DNA from: Acidobacteriota bacterium
Lineage (GTDB): Bacteria; Acidobacteriota; Blastocatellia; Pyrinomonadales; Pyrinomonadaceae
Direction of reading: 5' to 3'
Assembly: GCA_016703965.1 (NCBI GenBank)
Contig: JADJBB010000021.1
Span: 1,364,001 to 1,428,000, forward strand
Length of the DNA stretch: 64,000 nucleotides
Within the stretch, counting starts at the first letter, position 1. Each line of letters starts with the position of its first letter. Both the position numbers and the translations under genes were made by a program. Shown here in pieces: positions 50,722 through 58,742 of this stretch. The notes beneath the pieces were generated by a model. It saw nothing but the letters and a program-made list of their open reading frames with translations. It made no database searches and had not been told where the DNA came from.

Positions 50722-52476
50722 GTGAAACACAACCTGCTGACAAAATCGATCGTGGTCACGGGATTCATTTTGTTTGTCGTGGCGGTGAGTGTCTATGCTC
50801 TTCGCGGTCGATACGTCGGTATCCGGGAAGGTAAGGCCGATGCGAATTACATTAGGTCCACTGATTGCCGCACTTGTCACGAAGACCATTTCGCATCCTG
50901 GCGAAAAACGCATCACAGCCGAATGACGCAGGATATCACCGTCGGCACTGTTCAGGGCGATTTCGAAAAGCAGAACACGCTCGATTACCTTGGCGTCAAA
51001 GCAAAAATGGAAAAGCGTCCGACGGGCTTTTTCATGAATTTTGCATATGCTGACGGGAAAACGGAATCGTTCAAGATCGAGCGGACGGTCGGTTCGCGGC
51101 GGATAGAGCAGTACGTGGCGAAGCAGAATGGCCAGTATTTTCGCCTACCTGTAGCGTACGACCTGATGAACAAGCGCTGGATGAGCCTCAACGGCTCCTT
51201 CTTTTATCCGGACGGCGATAATTACAAACAGCATTTCACGCAATGGGACACGAACTGCGTTTTCTGCCACAACGTAAAGGCCCAGCCGAATTACAATTTC
51301 GATACGAAACTTTCCAGAACCGAGGTCAGCGAACTCGGCATCGCCTGCGGAGCCTGTCATGCGCAGGGTGCCGAACACGCGGAGGCGGCACGATCGCCAC
51401 TGACACGGGCTTTGTGGCGAGCGAATGCAAATTCTGACACGAAGATCGTCGATCCGCTCGAGCTCGATTCCGACCGTTCGATGATGGTCTGCGGACATTG
51501 CCATGGACAGCGTGTTCCTGAGCCATTTGATCGAATTCGTGAGATCCTGGGCAAGGGCGACCCATTCGATGCGGGCGGTGATCTCTCGAAATACTATCGT
51601 CCCGTTCACGCAGATACCTCGATCGGAGAGCTGTCGTTTGCCAATCGTTTCTGGTCGGATGGCTCTCCGCGGCTCACCGCATACGAATATCAAGGTGTCA
51701 CCGGCTCAGCCTGTTTTCTCAAGGGTGAAAAAGGGAAACGGATCACATGCACCAGCTGCCACACGATGCACGAGGGCGACATCAAAGGCCAGATCACCGA
51801 AGAAAAACGCACGAACGTAGCCTGCACGCAATGTCACACGCAGCTGCGTGACGAAACCGCTCTGAAAACGCACACGAAGCATGAGATCAATTCGGCAGGA
51901 AGCAGCTGCTACTCTTGCCACATGCCCGAGGTTATTTACGGCGTTCAGGCGATCCACAAAACGCATTTGATCACGGTGCCGAACCCGAGCTTGACCATCG
52001 AAAAAAGCGTTCCAAACGCGTGTAATCAATGCCACGTGGACCGCTCGGCCAATTGGGCGGTCGATCAGGCGAAAGCACTGTGGCCGTCTAGATATGATAC
52101 GACAACGGCTTCGAAGGACAGCCAGTTCGACACGCCGGAAGGTGTTCGGGGGCTTTTCGGAGGCGATGCTTTGACTCGGGCTTTGATGGCGGATGCGTTG
52201 ACAAAACACGCAGACCCGAAATGGGCGGCTGGATTTTTGATCGAGGCGTTTGCAGGTGATAATTATCCAGTAGTTAGATATTTTGCTGCTAACGGCATCG
52301 CGGCAGGCAACAGCTCGATCACAAAGCCCGACTATCTGGCAACCGAAAGTGCGAGAACCAGCCAGATCAGACCGTGGATAGATTCGATCGACGCGGCCCG
52401 AATGGCCGAAATTAAACATACTGCTCTCGATCTGCGAAAAAAACGAAAAGATGTCGATCTGGAGGTCGGTGAATAG
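50722..52476 (+). CDS. Octahaem c-type cytochrome
   Basis: The protein has 584 residues from a GTG start. An N-terminal anchor (about 9-27) places it in the periplasm. Eight C-x-x-C-H haem motifs occur: CRTCH, CVFCH, CGACH, CGHCH, CTSCH, CTQCH, CYSCH and CNQCH. After the first is F-A-S-W-R-K-T-H-H-S-R-M, as in other multihaem cytochromes of the cytochrome c554/NrfA-like kind. I see no clear catalytic lysine of NrfA. Partners are a four-helix protein overlapping its stop codon and the lipoprotein upstream. It may be an electron-transfer protein or a nitrogen-oxide or sulfur enzyme. Confidence 0.9.
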   Translation: MKHNLLTKSIVVTGFILFVVAVSVYALRGRYVGIREGKADANYIRSTDCRTCHEDHFASWRKTHHSRMTQDITVGTVQGDFEKQNTLDYLGVKAKMEKRPTGFFMNFAYADGKTESFKIERTVGSRRIEQYVAKQNGQYFRLPVAYDLMNKRWMSLNGSFFYPDGDNYKQHFTQWDTNCVFCHNVKAQPNYNFDTKLSRTEVSELGIACGACHAQGAEHAEAARSPLTRALWRANANSDTKIVDPLELDSDRSMMVCGHCHGQRVPEPFDRIREILGKGDPFDAGGDLSKYYRPVHADTSIGELSFANRFWSDGSPRLTAYEYQGVTGSACFLKGEKGKRITCTSCHTMHEGDIKGQITEEKRTNVACTQCHTQLRDETALKTHTKHEINSAGSSCYSCHMPEVIYGVQAIHKTHLITVPNPSLTIEKSVPNACNQCHVDRSANWAVDQAKALWPSRYDTTTASKDSQFDTPEGVRGLFGGDALTRALMADALTKHADPKWAAGFLIEAFAGDNYPVVRYFAANGIAAGNSSITKPDYLATESARTSQIRPWIDSIDAARMAEIKHTALDLRKKRKDVDLEVGE

Positions 52477-52904
52477 TGGCTGAAAACGAGGAAAAACCGG
52501 CAGCATCATTCGGGATCGCGAAGCAGGCGTGGTTCGGCTTGGCGTTTTGGATGGCGTTTGGGTTGCTTGTCGAAGGGCTGATCGGCTTTCGTTCGCCGGC
52601 ATACTTGCAGGATCCGGTTCGCCGCGAGGTTTTTCGGCTTGCTCACGCACATGGAACCCTGCTGAGCATTTTGCTGCTTGTTGTTAATCTGTACATACAG
52701 AAAGGCCTGGCCGCACCGCCGAATCTTGGCGTTTTGCTTCTGCGGATCGGAGTCCTCGTAATGCCGATAGGGTTTCTGCTTGGCGGCATCTGGCATTTTG
52801 AGAGCGATCCGGGAATCGGGATATTTTTTGCTCCGATCGGCGGTGTTTTGGTGGTTTTCGGCGTTGTTGCTTTAGCCCTCTCCAGCCGCGATAAGGTACG
52901 ATAA
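52476..52904 (+). CDS. Four-helix membrane protein partner of the octahaem cytochrome
   Basis: The protein has 142 residues from GTG 52476, which shares its first base with the preceding TAG. Four hydrophobic segments lie near 17-37, 62-80, 88-108 and 112-132. R-L-A-H-A-H-G-T-L-L before the second helix could supply haem or metal ligands. The overlap with the cytochrome gene predicts coupled expression. The family is not recognised. A quinol-oxidising membrane partner for the cytochrome is possible but unproven. Confidence 0.65.
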   Translation: MAENEEKPAASFGIAKQAWFGLAFWMAFGLLVEGLIGFRSPAYLQDPVRREVFRLAHAHGTLLSILLLVVNLYIQKGLAAPPNLGVLLLRIGVLVMPIGFLLGGIWHFESDPGIGIFFAPIGGVLVVFGVVALALSSRDKVR

Positions 52905-52941
52905 CTATTTGCTTTTATACATCTACAGGAGTCTTTAACTA

Positions 52942-54228
52942 ATGAGCATCATTGAACAGGTATGGGCGCGGGAAATAATGGATTCGCGCGGTAATCCGAC
53001 TATCGAGGCGGAAGTTATTTTGGAAGACGGGACGACGGGCCGTGCGGCGGTTCCGAGCGGCGCTTCGACCGGTGAGAACGAAGCTGTCGAGCTGCGTGAC
53101 GGCGATATGCACCGTTATATGGGCAAAGGCGTTCTCAACGCGGTTGCCAACGTCAACGACAAGATCAGCCGCGAGGTCGAAGGGCTCGATTGCCTTGATC
53201 AAACGCTTATCGATCAAACGATGATCGACTTTGACGGCACTGAGACGAAGTCGAAGCTTGGTGCGAACGCGATCCTCGCTGTCTCACTCGCTAACGCCCG
53301 CGCGGCGGCCGCGTTCCAGGAAATGCCGCTCTATCGCTACATCGGCGGCACGAACGCCAAAACGCTGCCCGTCCCGATGATGAACATCCTCAACGGCGGT
53401 GCTCATGCGGATAATAACGTAGATTTTCAGGAATTCATGGTGATGCCGGTCGGTGCGGAGAGCTTTTCTGAGGCTTTGCGGACGGGTGCCGAGATCTTTC
53501 ATAATCTAAAGGCGGTTCTTAAAGCACGCGGTTATTCCACAAGCGTGGGCGACGAAGGCGGTTTTGCACCGAACCTGAAATCGAACGAAGAAGCCGTCGA
53601 GACCATTCTCGAGGCGATCGAGAAAGCCGGTTACAAAGCGGGCGAAAACGTCAAGCTCGCGCTCGATCCCGCATCGAGCGAGTTTTATAAGGAAGGCAAA
53701 TACGTTTTCAAAAAGAGCGATAAACGCGAGCTTTCCTCCGACGAAATGGCCGCGTATTGGGAAGATTGGTGCATAAAATACCCGATCATCTCGATCGAAG
53801 ACGGAATGGCCGAGAACGATTGGGACGGTTGGGTAAATCTCAGCGGCCGCATCGGCAAAACCGTGCAGATCGTGGGCGATGACCTGTTCGTGACCAATAC
53901 AAAGTTTCTGCAAAAGGGAATCGAAGTCGGTGCGGCAAACTCGATCCTGATAAAGGTCAATCAGATCGGCACGCTCACGGAAACGCTTGATGCGATCGAG
54001 CTTGCCCGCACAAACAACATGACCGCCGTCATCTCGCATCGCTCGGGCGAAACTGAAGACAATTTCATCGCCGACCTTGCGGTCGCAACCAACGCCGGGC
54101 AGATCAAGACAGGAAGCCTTTGCCGCTCGGACCGTATCGCGAAATACAACCAGCTGCTGAGGATCGAAGAAGACCTCGATTCGTCGGCCAGGTATCCGGG
54201 ACGGAAAGCGTTTTATCAGCTGAGGTAA
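52942..54228 (+). CDS. eno: Enolase
   Basis: The protein has 428 residues. S-G-A-S-T-G near 38-43, S-V-G-D-E-G-G-F-A-P-N (near 201-211), the second metal region S-I-E-D-G, I-K-V-N-Q-I-G-T-L-T-E (catalytic lysine) and S-H-R-S-G-E-T-E-D are all intact. It interconverts 2-phosphoglycerate and phosphoenolpyruvate. AGGAG is at a normal distance before the ATG. It lies upstream of an iPGM-family gene and downstream of respiratory accessory genes. Confidence 0.98.
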   Translation: MSIIEQVWAREIMDSRGNPTIEAEVILEDGTTGRAAVPSGASTGENEAVELRDGDMHRYMGKGVLNAVANVNDKISREVEGLDCLDQTLIDQTMIDFDGTETKSKLGANAILAVSLANARAAAAFQEMPLYRYIGGTNAKTLPVPMMNILNGGAHADNNVDFQEFMVMPVGAESFSEALRTGAEIFHNLKAVLKARGYSTSVGDEGGFAPNLKSNEEAVETILEAIEKAGYKAGENVKLALDPASSEFYKEGKYVFKKSDKRELSSDEMAAYWEDWCIKYPIISIEDGMAENDWDGWVNLSGRIGKTVQIVGDDLFVTNTKFLQKGIEVGAANSILIKVNQIGTLTETLDAIELARTNNMTAVISHRSGETEDNFIADLAVATNAGQIKTGSLCRSDRIAKYNQLLRIEEDLDSSARYPGRKAFYQLR

Positions 54229-54341
54229 TGCCCTATTTGCCCCGCTTATGGATTTGCAGGGATGAAATAGATAAATGGGATAACGAAAAGTTGATCCTTT
54301 TTATCCTCTTCATCCCTGTTCCACGTTTAAGAAATCGGCGT

Positions 54342-54872
54342 ATGAAAAAGATCATCGTCATCGGCTCTGGCGGGGCAGGAAAATCGACGTTCTCCCGGCG
54401 GCTGGGCGATGCTCTCGGCATTCCCGTCATACATCTCGATCAGCTCTATTGGCGGCCGAATTGGGACAAAATGCCAAAGCCCGATTGGGAAGCGACTGTT
54501 GCCGAACTCGTAAAAGGCCATTCGTGGATAATGGATGGTAACTTCGGCGGAACCCGGGAAATGCGTATGCGGGCGGCCGATACAATTATTTTTCTTGATG
54601 TACCAAGACGCATCTGTCTGTATAGAGCGATCAAGCGGGCACTAAAATATCGGGGAACGAACCGTCCTGATATGGCCGAGGGCTGTAACGAAAAGCTCGA
54701 CCTCGAGTTCATCGGCTGGGTTTGGAACTATCCAGGGCGGGCGCGAAAAAGGATCATTGACGAGATGAAGGAATTTCCGGACAAGCGTTTTGTGACGCTT
54801 CGTTCATCCTCTGAAATTGACCTTTTCTTCGAACGGATAAAAAATCAGTCATATGGAATGGACCAAAGATGA
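54342..54872 (+). CDS. P-loop nucleotide kinase (topology modulation/FlaR-like)
   Basis: ATG 54342 is preferred because it begins M-K-K-I-I-V-I-G-S-G-G-A-G-K-S-T-F, a Walker A P-loop, at the N-terminus. A longer in-frame extension overlaps eno and is rejected. The length is 176 residues. H-L-D-Q-L-Y-W-R-P-N-W (near 35-45) and M-D-G-N-F-G-G-T are characteristic of the small adenylate-kinase-like family annotated as DNA topology modulation protein. The substrate is unknown. Its end overlaps the acetyltransferase gene by 20 bp. Confidence 0.85.
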   Translation: MKKIIVIGSGGAGKSTFSRRLGDALGIPVIHLDQLYWRPNWDKMPKPDWEATVAELVKGHSWIMDGNFGGTREMRMRAADTIIFLDVPRRICLYRAIKRALKYRGTNRPDMAEGCNEKLDLEFIGWVWNYPGRARKRIIDEMKEFPDKRFVTLRSSSEIDLFFERIKNQSYGMDQR

Positions 54873-55284
54873 ATTTCTGATCACAACCGCAAAAGGTCGG
54901 CTCAATATCGATGTTATCCAGTCTTTTCTTCAGAACGACTCCTACTGGGCGCAAACTCGCACGATCGAACAGACCAGGACTGCGATCGACAACTCCATCT
55001 GCTTCGGCCTTTTTGACGGCGAGAGGCAGATAGGATTTGCCCGTGTGGTTAGCGACTGCGCGACTTTTGCATATATCGGCGATGTGTTTGTGATCAACGA
55101 ATATCGCGGTCGCGGGCTTAGCAAATGGCTGATGGAGGTCATTGTTTCTCATCCCGACCTGCAAGGTTTGCGGCGCTGGGTTTTGGCTACTCGTGATGCT
55201 CATGGGCTGTATGCTCAGTACGATTTTAACCCGCTGGTTCACCCCGACCGCTGGATGGAGCGAACGGCTCCGGACGCATACTGA
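54853..55284 (+). CDS. GNAT-family N-acetyltransferase
   Basis: The protein has 143 residues. The acetyl-CoA pyrophosphate loop is in E-Y-R-G-R-G-L-S-K-W-L, preceded by the beta strand D-V-F-V-I-N. Substrate is unknown. It is compact, without a second domain. It overlaps the preceding kinase gene by 20 bp and shares its operon. Confidence 0.88.
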   Translation: MEWTKDEFLITTAKGRLNIDVIQSFLQNDSYWAQTRTIEQTRTAIDNSICFGLFDGERQIGFARVVSDCATFAYIGDVFVINEYRGRGLSKWLMEVIVSHPDLQGLRRWVLATRDAHGLYAQYDFNPLVHPDRWMERTAPDAY

Positions 55285-55300
55285 ACCTCGAAAGAAAGTC

Positions 55301-55331
55301 TTGCTTTTACCTGACCCGTTCAAGTTATAAT
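55301..55331 (+). promoter_or_regulatory. Candidate promoter for the iPGM-family gene
   Basis: TATAAT (55326-55331, 6/6) is preceded by TTGCTT (55301-55306) with a 19-bp spacer, longer than ideal. It stands 91 bp before the start at 55423. Confidence 0.35.
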
Positions 55332-55422
55332 TGTTGTTGACGCTTCTATAGCGGAATAGGGTTTCACGCTTCGTATTCTCGCCCATTTTATCTTCGCGTC
55401 ATGGGGTTTTCTAGCATAGTTC

Positions 55423-56967
55423 ATGTCAACTAAGTCGAATATTAGGCGGCCGGTCGCACTCGTCATTCTGGATGGCTGGGGCTACGCTCCGCGTACCGAG
55501 GGCAATGCGATCGCGATCGCTCACACGCCATATTACGACCAGATCTGCAGCAGCTACCCGATGACGACGCTCGCGGCGGCGGGCGAGAAGGTCGGCCAAA
55601 CTGGCGACCAACCTGGCAATGCCGAGGTCGGACATCTCAACATCGGAACCGGCCGGGCCGCTCAAACCGAGATCGCGAGAATTCAGAAGGCTATAACGTC
55701 GGGCGAGTTCATGGAGAATCCGGTCCTGAATCGGGCTTACGCAAGAGCCAAGGAAAACGGCTGTGCGGTCCATCTGATCGGCCTTCTAAGCGACGGCGGA
55801 GTTCATTCATCGACTGAGAATCTTTTTGCGTGCGTACGCTTAGCCAAGAAACACGGGCTGAAAGACGTTTTTATCCATTGTATCCTCGACGGCGTCGATG
55901 TTCCCGAACGTACCGCCGACATTTACGTTGAGGCCCTCGAAATTAAACTTGCTGACATCGGCCTCGGGCGGATCGCGACACTTTGCGGCCGCTTTTTTGC
56001 GATGGACGCGAACGAGAAATGGGAGCGCACCGCTCGAGCCTTCACTATGCTCGTCCACGCCGAAGGCGAGCGTTCGCACGATGCCGTAACCGCTATCCGC
56101 AACTCGTTCCTGCGCGGCATCTCTGATGAATTCATCTCGCCGATCGTTATCGAAACCGCTCCGGATGTTCCGATGGCGACCGTCAAGAATGGCGATCTCG
56201 TTGTATTTTTCAATCACCGGCCTGACACGATGCGGCAGCTCGTGCGTTCGCTTTGCATCCCGGAGGGGGCGAGCGGAGCAAAACCAGTCGTCGATACCGT
56301 TTGCTTGACCGAATACGATCGCGGTTTCAACCTTCCGGCGGCGTTCAGACAGGAGCCGGAGGTCAATACGCTGACCGACGTTCTATCCGCTTCGCAGATA
56401 CCGAATATTAAGATCACCGAGGTCTCAAGAGCTCCGCATCTGACATATTTCTTCGACGGCGGCAACGAGGCGGCACAGGCGTCTGAACAGGAGCTGATCG
56501 TCAGCAGCAGGCTGCCGTCTGCCGAGGTTTATCCGGAATCACAGAGCTTTAAGATAACCGACAAATTTCGCGAGGGTGTTGAGGCTGCGCCGAATGGATT
56601 TTTTGTGGTCAACATCCCGGCAGCAGATATGATGGCTGAAACGGGAGATCTCAATAAAACGGTTTCGGCGATCCAATACATTGATACGTGCCTCGGGGGC
56701 ATTTGCGATACGGTTCGTGAGGCGGGTGGCATCGTCATGATCACCTCAACGCACGGCAATTGCGAGGAGATGATCCACGCGGAAAGCGGAGAGCCAAACC
56801 CGTTGCCGACCGCCAATTCGGTCCCATTCCACCTTGTCGATGATAAGGCAGGAAATATGCGGCTTTTTGAAGGCGGTTCTCTTGCAGATATTGCGCCAAC
56901 GATACTTGGGGTTCTCGATATCGAGAAGCCTGCCGAGATGACGGGCAAAGACCTCAGATGTACCTAA
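55423..56967 (+). CDS. Cofactor-independent phosphoglycerate mutase homologue with degraded active site
   Basis: The protein has 514 residues and the full two-domain iPGM layout: V-A-L-V-I-L-D-G-W-G at the start, P-G-N-A-E-V-G-H-L-N-I-G-T-G-R near 64-78, L-L-S-D-G-G-V-H-S, and T-S-T-H-G-N-C-E-E near the end. The phospho-carrying serine of the N-S-E-V-G-H motif is Ala. The metal motifs D-M-V-G-H-T-G, A-D-H-G-N-A and H-T-x-N-x-V-P read D-M-M-A-E-T-G, S-T-H-G-N-C and P-T-A-N-S-V-P. D-G-R-D reads D-G-V-D. It therefore probably lacks canonical mutase activity, so the gpmI symbol is withheld. It lies near eno. Confidence 0.85.
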   Translation: MSTKSNIRRPVALVILDGWGYAPRTEGNAIAIAHTPYYDQICSSYPMTTLAAAGEKVGQTGDQPGNAEVGHLNIGTGRAAQTEIARIQKAITSGEFMENPVLNRAYARAKENGCAVHLIGLLSDGGVHSSTENLFACVRLAKKHGLKDVFIHCILDGVDVPERTADIYVEALEIKLADIGLGRIATLCGRFFAMDANEKWERTARAFTMLVHAEGERSHDAVTAIRNSFLRGISDEFISPIVIETAPDVPMATVKNGDLVVFFNHRPDTMRQLVRSLCIPEGASGAKPVVDTVCLTEYDRGFNLPAAFRQEPEVNTLTDVLSASQIPNIKITEVSRAPHLTYFFDGGNEAAQASEQELIVSSRLPSAEVYPESQSFKITDKFREGVEAAPNGFFVVNIPAADMMAETGDLNKTVSAIQYIDTCLGGICDTVREAGGIVMITSTHGNCEEMIHAESGEPNPLPTANSVPFHLVDDKAGNMRLFEGGSLADIAPTILGVLDIEKPAEMTGKDLRCT

Positions 56968-57093
56968 AATTCGCCGATCTTTGATCCCCCTCAACTTAGT
57001 TCCTGGATAAAAAAAGAATCAGCTATTCGCGCTTTTCTGTTGCGGGGATTTTTACCTATAATTGTGTCTCCACGTTAACTAAAACGAGCAATT

Positions 57094-57714
57094 ATGGTAG
57101 AAGAATTTGCGTTCGACAATGCTGACGAACGCCGAAAAGTGCGTCAAAACGGGACCGGTTGGATCGAGGTGATCGCGGGCTCAATGTTCTCAGGCAAGTC
57201 TGAGGAACTTATCCGCCGTCTGAAGCGGGCGAGGATCGCGCGGCAGAAGGTGCAGGTTTTCAAGCCGGCGATCGACGCCCGCTATTCGGTCGAGGAGATA
57301 GCTTCCCACTCCGGGCACAAACACGATTCGATCCCGGTTGCGAATACTGCCGAGATGATGTCGCACGTAAAAGAAGACACCGAGGTGATCGGGATCGACG
57401 AAGGCCAGTTTTTCGACATGGCGATCCTTGAAGCTGTAAACGGCTTGGCAGAAAGCGGGATCCGCGTGATCATCGCCGGGCTGGACCAGGACTACACGGG
57501 CCGGCCGTTCGAGCCGATGCCGCAGCTGCTTTCGATCGCCGAGTTTATCACTAAAACCCACGCCATTTGTGTAAAGTGCGGCTCGACCGCCAACTACTCG
57601 CAGCGAACCGTCGAATCGGACGCCCGCGTTGAGGTCGGTGCCGCCGACAAATACGAGGCACGCTGCCGGCAGTGTTTCGTTCCGCATGCTGATGCTCCGA
57701 CGCTGCACGAATAA
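57094..57714 (+). CDS. tdk: Thymidine kinase, type II
   Basis: The protein has 206 residues. The P-loop G-S-M-F-S-G-K-S-E-E-L lies at 29-39. D-E-G-Q-F-F is the catalytic glutamate motif. The zinc-binding cysteines are C-V-K-C and C-R-Q-C in the C-terminal lasso. It phosphorylates thymidine for salvage. A -10-like TATAAT (57057-57062) lies 31 bp upstream. A 20-residue acidic N-terminal extension precedes the core. Confidence 0.96.
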   Translation: MVEEFAFDNADERRKVRQNGTGWIEVIAGSMFSGKSEELIRRLKRARIARQKVQVFKPAIDARYSVEEIASHSGHKHDSIPVANTAEMMSHVKEDTEVIGIDEGQFFDMAILEAVNGLAESGIRVIIAGLDQDYTGRPFEPMPQLLSIAEFITKTHAICVKCGSTANYSQRTVESDARVEVGAADKYEARCRQCFVPHADAPTLHE

Positions 57715-57875
57715 GCGTTTTTTGGGGGAAGAATTTTGTGCAGATCGAAAAAGCCGCGACAAAAGTGTGAATCGATTCACACTTTGCGTGAAAACCCGAC
57801 AAACAGTGCGTTTTAGCGGGTAAAAGCTACGATTGGTCGAGGTGGTTTCAGGCTTTGTCGGCTCGAAATGGCCTG

Positions 57876-57941
57876 ATTGGTAGAGGTAAAGCGAAGATTG
57901 GTCGAAGGTCTTTCGTGAAAAAGTACTCTACCAATTTTTTT
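57876..57941 (+). terminator. Repeat copy 2 with large hairpin and T-run
   Basis: ATTGGTAGAG (57876-57885) pairs with CTCTACCAAT (57926-57935) around a 40-nt loop, followed by seven T (57935-57941). The left arm begins the repeat shared with 15856-15890. It could be a terminator for tdk or the end of a small RNA. Confidence 0.5.
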
Positions 57942-57960
57942 CGTCCTGCGAATGAAAATC

Positions 57961-57992
57961 GGCTGCCCGAAATAATTGAATTTCGGGCAGCC
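57961..57992. terminator. Terminator for the minus-strand lipoprotein-like gene
   Basis: A perfect 13-bp stem (57961-57973 with 57980-57992) has a 6-nt loop. On the minus strand it is followed by GATTTTCATTC and lies 22 bp after the stop of the gene ending at 58014. Confidence 0.75.
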
Positions 57993-58013
57993 AAAAGTTT
58001 GTTTGCCGGCTGA

Positions 58014-58667
58014 TTACTTCACCGCCTTCATCGAATAAAGGATCGCCGGGAAATCGTCGGTGTGCTTTCCGAAGTTCGAGCCTTTGGTCGAGGTCATGAC
58101 GTTTAGCTGCTGCGTCTGGCCGAGGTATTTGCGGTAGGCGATCCACTGGTGCCGCCTCGGATCGTCCTTACCCTCGGGCGGTGCTTCGACAAACTCAACG
58201 CCGACTATCCCATCGATATCGACCATTTTAACCGATTCGTACTTGCCGTTTTTAAGCTGCTGCATGGCCTGGTCATAGTATGCCTTGAGGCTGATGTCCA
58301 TCGGGAAGCTGTCGCCGAGCGTTGAGATATTCACGAGCAAAAATGCGTTATCGGGCGAGCTGTAGTTAAAGCCGTCCTTGGTGACCGACATCTTCTTCCA
58401 GCCGGCAGGCAGTTTCCACGAGAGGCCTTGATCGTCCCATTTTGTCTCGGTACCGCCGTCGATGACCGCTTGCTGCGTCACTGACGGTTTCGCTTTTTCA
58501 GCGGTTGGAGCTGCATTTGTATTCGGCGGAGCGGTGCCGTTCGAATTATTGCTGGAGACGTTGGAGTTACTTGCCGGGCCGCCGGACAAACCCTTGAGCT
58601 TATCCTGCAGGCCGCAGAATGTGAGGGCAAACGATAAGACGCCGAATGCGAGCAATGATTTCATCAT
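58014..58667 (-). CDS. Exported protein of unknown function, possible lipoprotein
   Basis: The start at 58667 gives 217 residues. CTCCT (AGGAG on the minus strand) is 8 nt upstream. A frame extension to 58730 is less likely. The N-terminal signal ends A-L-T-F-C, but Phe at -1 is unusual for a lipobox, so lipidation is uncertain. A Ser/Asn/Pro-rich linker follows (residues about 28-60). The remaining domain contains W-K-L-P-A-G-W-K-K and Y-D-Q-A-M-Q-Q-L-K, of a PsbP/DUF1795-like look, but I cannot confirm it. Confidence 0.65.
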   Translation of the reverse strand: MMKSLLAFGVLSFALTFCGLQDKLKGLSGGPASNSNVSSNNSNGTAPPNTNAAPTAEKAKPSVTQQAVIDGGTETKWDDQGLSWKLPAGWKKMSVTKDGFNYSSPDNAFLLVNISTLGDSFPMDISLKAYYDQAMQQLKNGKYESVKMVDIDGIVGVEFVEAPPEGKDDPRRHQWIAYRKYLGQTQQLNVMTSTKGSNFGKHTDDFPAILYSMKAVK

Positions 58668-58742
58668 ATTAATTTCTCCTCGAAGTGGTTTAAGTTGCCC
58701 TATTGTTATCGGAAATCGCAAAAAATGCAATCGACGTTACTA

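Larger units (their letters stand above)
57715..58013. other. Intergenic region with repeats and terminators
   Basis: These 299 bp hold no gene. The left part is pyrimidine-poor filler after tdk. GATTGGTCGAGG (57831-57842), GATTGGTAGAGG and AGATTGGTCGAAGG (57896-57909) are related short repeats. Two hairpins at 57876-57941 and 57961-57992 are described separately. Confidence 0.6.

Noticed and set aside
54120..54341. In-frame extension of the nucleotide kinase gene into eno
   Set aside because: It lies inside the enolase gene in another frame, and the P-loop start at 54342 is clear.
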